Positions 6,201-6,379 of a stretch of 6,379 bases of DNA are shown here, in pieces. Each line of letters opens with the position of its first letter. The first letter of the stretch is position 1. Under the pieces are notes generated by a model, which was not told where the DNA came from, did not search any database, and was given only the letters and a program-made list of their open reading frames with translations. The position numbers and the translations under genes were made by a program. The DNA is from Nitrososphaerales archaeon TH526 (GTDB lineage Archaea; Thermoproteota; Nitrososphaeria; Nitrososphaerales; Nitrososphaeraceae): NCBI GenBank assembly GCA_014523665.1, contig JAATVR010000018.1, positions 1 through 6,379 on the forward strand, written 5' to 3'.

Positions 6201-6377
6201 CTAATCAATAGAACTTCTTCTTCCCGTCCTACGACTAGTCTGTATGTTTGCAGTTTGTGGTGCTCGTGATAATCTATATCTCTTGTATTCTTCATCTACT
6301 TCCATTGATGCTTTTAATATCCTGCTCCCCGTAGAAACAGATTTTGAAGATTGTAGAAACATTTTGGTGTCTTTTGG
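6201..6377 (-). CDS. Possible C-terminal end of an unidentified gene entering from the right edge
   Basis: On the minus strand a frame is open from the window edge to TAG at 6201-6203, giving 58 residues. They run from PKDTKMFLQSSKSVSTG through RILKASMEVDEEYKRYRL to a basic Ser/Arg/Thr-rich tail, TSRRTGRRSSID. The charged, cysteine-free, tail-like composition could be a genuine protein C terminus, and a T7 tract on the same strand lies about 150 bases downstream. I do not recognise the family. An internal ATG five codons in would give a 53-residue protein instead. A chance open frame cannot be excluded because only the edge is visible. Confidence 0.33.
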   Translation of the reverse strand, partial: PKDTKMFLQSSKSVSTGSRILKASMEVDEEYKRYRLSRAPQTANIQTSRRTGRRSSID

Positions 6378-6379
6378 AA

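Overview
The window looks like chromosomal DNA of a moderately AT-rich archaeon, most likely a Nitrososphaerota (Thaumarchaeota) member of the Nitrososphaerales. The reasons are archaeal promoters (TTTATATA and TTATAA boxes 35-45 nt before start codons), almost no Shine-Dalgarno sequences before genes, short leaders, TTG starts, and a secreted Gly/Asn/Trp-rich beta-sandwich protein of a type I associate with soil ammonia-oxidising archaea. The lineage call is from recalled sequence character, not from a search.

Layout: 3-812 (+) is the C-terminal part of a predicted secreted lectin-like or carbohydrate-binding protein that begins outside the window. 813-1095 is a non-coding gap between convergent genes, with dyads and a T-rich tract. 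1096-2106 (-) is an ATP-grasp ligase-like protein. 2107-2193 is a compact divergent promoter region with one TTATAA box midway between the two start codons. 2194-2835 (+) is a PHP-family metal phosphoesterase with a complete predicted trinuclear metal site. 2974-4653 (+) is a divergent BshC-like protein (the family of the bacillithiol cysteine-adding enzyme) carrying an inserted CxC/CxxC zinc-ribbon-like segment; it has its own strong promoter. 4761-4844 is a possible 27-codon ORF that ends on a TTGA overlap with a candidate start of the next gene. 4826-5992 (+) is a second ATP-grasp protein, paralogous to the first. 5993-6200 holds no convincing gene, and 6201-6377 (-) may be the tail of a gene entering from the right edge.

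The most interesting content is the four-gene neighbourhood 1096-5992: ATP-grasp, PHP phosphoesterase, BshC-like protein, ATP-grasp. ATP-grasp enzymes usually activate a carboxylate with ATP and join it to an amine, PHP enzymes remove phosphate, and BshC is required for adding cysteine to an amino-sugar conjugate. Together they suggest a pathway for a small amide-linked, possibly thiol-containing, metabolite. No BshA-type glycosyltransferase or BshB-type deacetylase is present in the window, so this is not a recognisable bacillithiol operon. The product, the substrates and the membership of the cluster are inference.
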